From: Actinomycetota bacterium
GTDB taxonomy: Bacteria; Actinomycetota; Actinomycetes; S36-B12
Reading direction: 5' to 3'
Assembly: GCA_003456155.1 (NCBI GenBank)
Contig: DMPC01000095.1
Coordinates: 1,663-16,558, forward strand
Length of the DNA stretch: 14,896 nucleotides
Positions within the stretch are counted from its first letter, which is position 1; each line of letters begins with the position of its first letter. Position numbers and translations under genes: made by a program. Positions 13,427-14,896 of the stretch are shown here, one piece after another. A model generated the notes under the pieces. It ran no database searches. It was not told the origin of the DNA and was given only the letters and a program-made list of their open reading frames with translations.

Positions 13427-14521
13427 ATGCCCTCGACCGATCAGCTCTCTGTCCTCCTGGTGGGCTACGGCCTGGCCGGGCGCGTGTTCCATGCCCCACT
13501 CATCAGGGCCACGCCCGGCCTTGCCCTGACTGCGGTCGTCACGTCGAACCCGGAGCGATCGATCCAGGCTCGCGAGGCCCACCCCGGGGTGGCCGTCTTC
13601 AGTGACCTGGACGCCGCCCTCAGCACCCCCGTCGACCTCGTGGTGATCGCGACGGCGAACGTCACGCACCTTCCCTATGCCATGCAGGCACTCGCGGCCG
13701 GATCGTCAGTCGTCGTCGACAAGCCCGTGGCCGGGACCGCGGCGGAGGCGCAGGCCCTCGCTGATGCTGCGCACGACAGCGGGCTCCTCGTCATCCCGTT
13801 CCAGAACCGCCGCTGGGACAGCGACTTCCTGACCGCACAGCGCATCTTCGAGTCAGGCGTCCTCGGCATGGTTCATCGGTTCGAGTCGCGCATCGATCGC
13901 ATGCGGGTCGTGCCGAAGCCCGGTTGGCGAGGATCGGCGGATCCTGCGGATCTCGGCGGAATGCTCTACGACCTCGGCTCGCATCTGGTCGACCAGGCCC
14001 TCGCTCTCATGGGACCCGCTGTCAGTGTCTGCGCCACGGTCCGCTCCGTGCGCCCGACCGATCCCACCGACGACGATGTGGTCCTGCTGATCACGCATGA
14101 CTCCGGCGGAGTCAGCGTGCTCTCGGCGAGCCAGGTCGCCGCGTTCGCCGACCCCCGCATGACCCTCCTGGGCACCCGTGGTGGTCTGCGCATCCATCAG
14201 GCCGACAGCCAGGAGGACATCCTGCGCACCGGGGTGATCCCCGATGAGGACTGGGGCGTCGAGCCTGTCGACCATGCAGCTGTGCTCCGCACCTTCGACG
14301 ACCACAGTGCGCCGACGGAGACGCGTGTCCCTCTCGAGCGGGGCCGGTGGCCGGAGTTCTATCGGCGCGTGGAGCAGGCGCTCCGACGCGAGGGTCCGCC
14401 CCCGGTGCTGATGGAGGACGCTGTCGCCACCGTGCGGGTGCTCGATGCGGCACGGACGTCAGGAACCTTGCGGACGACGGTCACGCTCGATCCGCCCGCA
14501 GGTCACGGATCGACCACGTGA
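13427..14521 (+). CDS. Gfo/Idh/MocA family NAD(P)-dependent oxidoreductase
   Basis: A 364-residue dehydrogenase of the sugar or inositol type. The N-terminal Rossmann motif is LLVGYGLAGRVFHAPLI, closely recalling IolW/YdgJ-type scyllo-inositol dehydrogenases. The catalytic-lysine motif is VDKPVAG (D in place of the common E), and the C-terminal half has LGGMLYDLGSHLVDQAL with the usual Asp and His. ATG 13427 is chosen over an in-frame TTG at 13415 because the conserved domain starts right after it; no Shine-Dalgarno precedes either, so the mRNA may be leaderless. The substrate is likely a polyol or sugar. The last 41 bases overlap the end of the convergent aldose epimerase gene. Confidence 0.92.
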   Translation: MPSTDQLSVLLVGYGLAGRVFHAPLIRATPGLALTAVVTSNPERSIQAREAHPGVAVFSDLDAALSTPVDLVVIATANVTHLPYAMQALAAGSSVVVDKPVAGTAAEAQALADAAHDSGLLVIPFQNRRWDSDFLTAQRIFESGVLGMVHRFESRIDRMRVVPKPGWRGSADPADLGGMLYDLGSHLVDQALALMGPAVSVCATVRSVRPTDPTDDDVVLLITHDSGGVSVLSASQVAAFADPRMTLLGTRGGLRIHQADSQEDILRTGVIPDEDWGVEPVDHAAVLRTFDDHSAPTETRVPLERGRWPEFYRRVEQALRREGPPPVLMEDAVATVRVLDAARTSGTLRTTVTLDPPAGHGSTT

Positions 14522-14896
14522 CCGAGTGCTCCAGCGGCTGACCGGGCGTTACTAGGCGGGCAGGGGCCCACGGGTGGTCGACCAGCCCGTCGGGCGGTCC
14601 GCTCTGGGGCTCGAGGCACATCGCCTCGTCGAGCTCATCGAAGACGACGAACCAGGGGTCGCTCGCGGCGATGTCCAGGGCGAGGACCCCGGGCCAGCTG
14701 ATCTGCGCCGACGCGGACGGCACAAGGAAGGCATCGTCATGCGGCCCGAGCGACACCTGATCTGCGAAGGCAACGGGGAGGGCTGATGCGTCCCGCGTGA
14801 GCATCCCTGCCGCATGCAGGCTCCACGACGCTGGCACGCCGTCGATGCTGCGACGGAACCATGGGTGCCATCCGACTACCGCAGGGAAGGGTTCGC
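14481..14896 (-). CDS. Aldose 1-epimerase family protein, C-terminal part
   Basis: Partial gene whose start lies beyond the window; about 137 codons are visible. PAVVGWHPWFRR contains the His of the mutarotase active site (GFHPYF in relatives), and FDELDEAMCLEPQSGPPDG contains the conserved Glu-Pro-Gln-Ser/Thr-Gly-Pro-Pro motif with the catalytic Glu. This is the galactose mutarotase-like fold, which interconverts anomers of sugars in the cytoplasm. The neighbouring sugar-type dehydrogenase, with which it overlaps tail to tail by 41 bases, suggests a sugar-metabolism locus. GTG 14837 is internal to the conserved region and is not the start. Confidence 0.9.
   Translation of the reverse strand, partial: EPFPAVVGWHPWFRRSIDGVPASWSLHAAGMLTRDASALPVAFADQVSLGPHDDAFLVPSASAQISWPGVLALDIAASDPWFVVFDELDEAMCLEPQSGPPDGLVDHPWAPARLVTPGQPLEHSVTWSIRDLRADRA

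Overview
This window is GC-rich, densely packed DNA. GTG and ATG starts, short overlaps and TAnnnT-type -10 elements point to an actinobacterium, perhaps Micrococcales-like, but the genus cannot be named from the sequence. Every gap between genes is under 120 bases, so there is no long empty stretch. No tRNA, rRNA, CRISPR array, insertion sequence or phage gene was seen.

The left and centre (1-11741) look like one catabolic island. In order it holds: the end of a fumarylacetoacetate-hydrolase-family gene and an acetoacetate-decarboxylase-family gene; then a P450, a phthalate-dioxygenase-type reductase, a 55-residue ORF resembling the start of a Rieske oxygenase, and a class I glutamine amidotransferase; then a MarR regulator and a convergent C26 gamma-glutamyl hydrolase; then a divergent operon of 3Fe-4S ferredoxin, ferredoxin reductase and PLP-dependent decarboxylase. 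It ends with a two-gene unit: an unrecognised 515-residue Rossmann-like protein and a ThDP-dependent decarboxylase/synthase-like enzyme.

The strongest observation is a shared 16-bp near-palindrome (best copy CGTTCGGGTCCGAACG). It sits directly downstream of a good -35/-10 promoter before the P450 (1184-1199), over the -10 element before the ferredoxin (5662-5677), and just before the MarR gene (4389-4404). This suggests that one MarR protein controls the P450 operon, the redox-partner operon and itself. The chemistry suggested is uptake and oxidation of an organic substrate, possibly an amine that passes through gamma-glutamyl intermediates: two glutamine-amidotransferase-fold hydrolases are present, and the amidotransferase next to Rieske-type parts recalls aniline dioxygenase clusters. 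No glutamine-synthetase-like ligase lies in the window, so this remains inference.

The right part (11784-14896) looks unrelated. It has a secreted AA10 lytic polysaccharide monooxygenase with two FnIII and two nearly identical CBM5/12 chitin-binding modules on the minus strand, a Gfo/Idh/MocA oxidoreductase on the plus strand, and the end of an aldose 1-epimerase-family gene on the minus strand. A 17-bp perfect inverted repeat at 11737-11771 separates the catabolic island from the LPMO gene.
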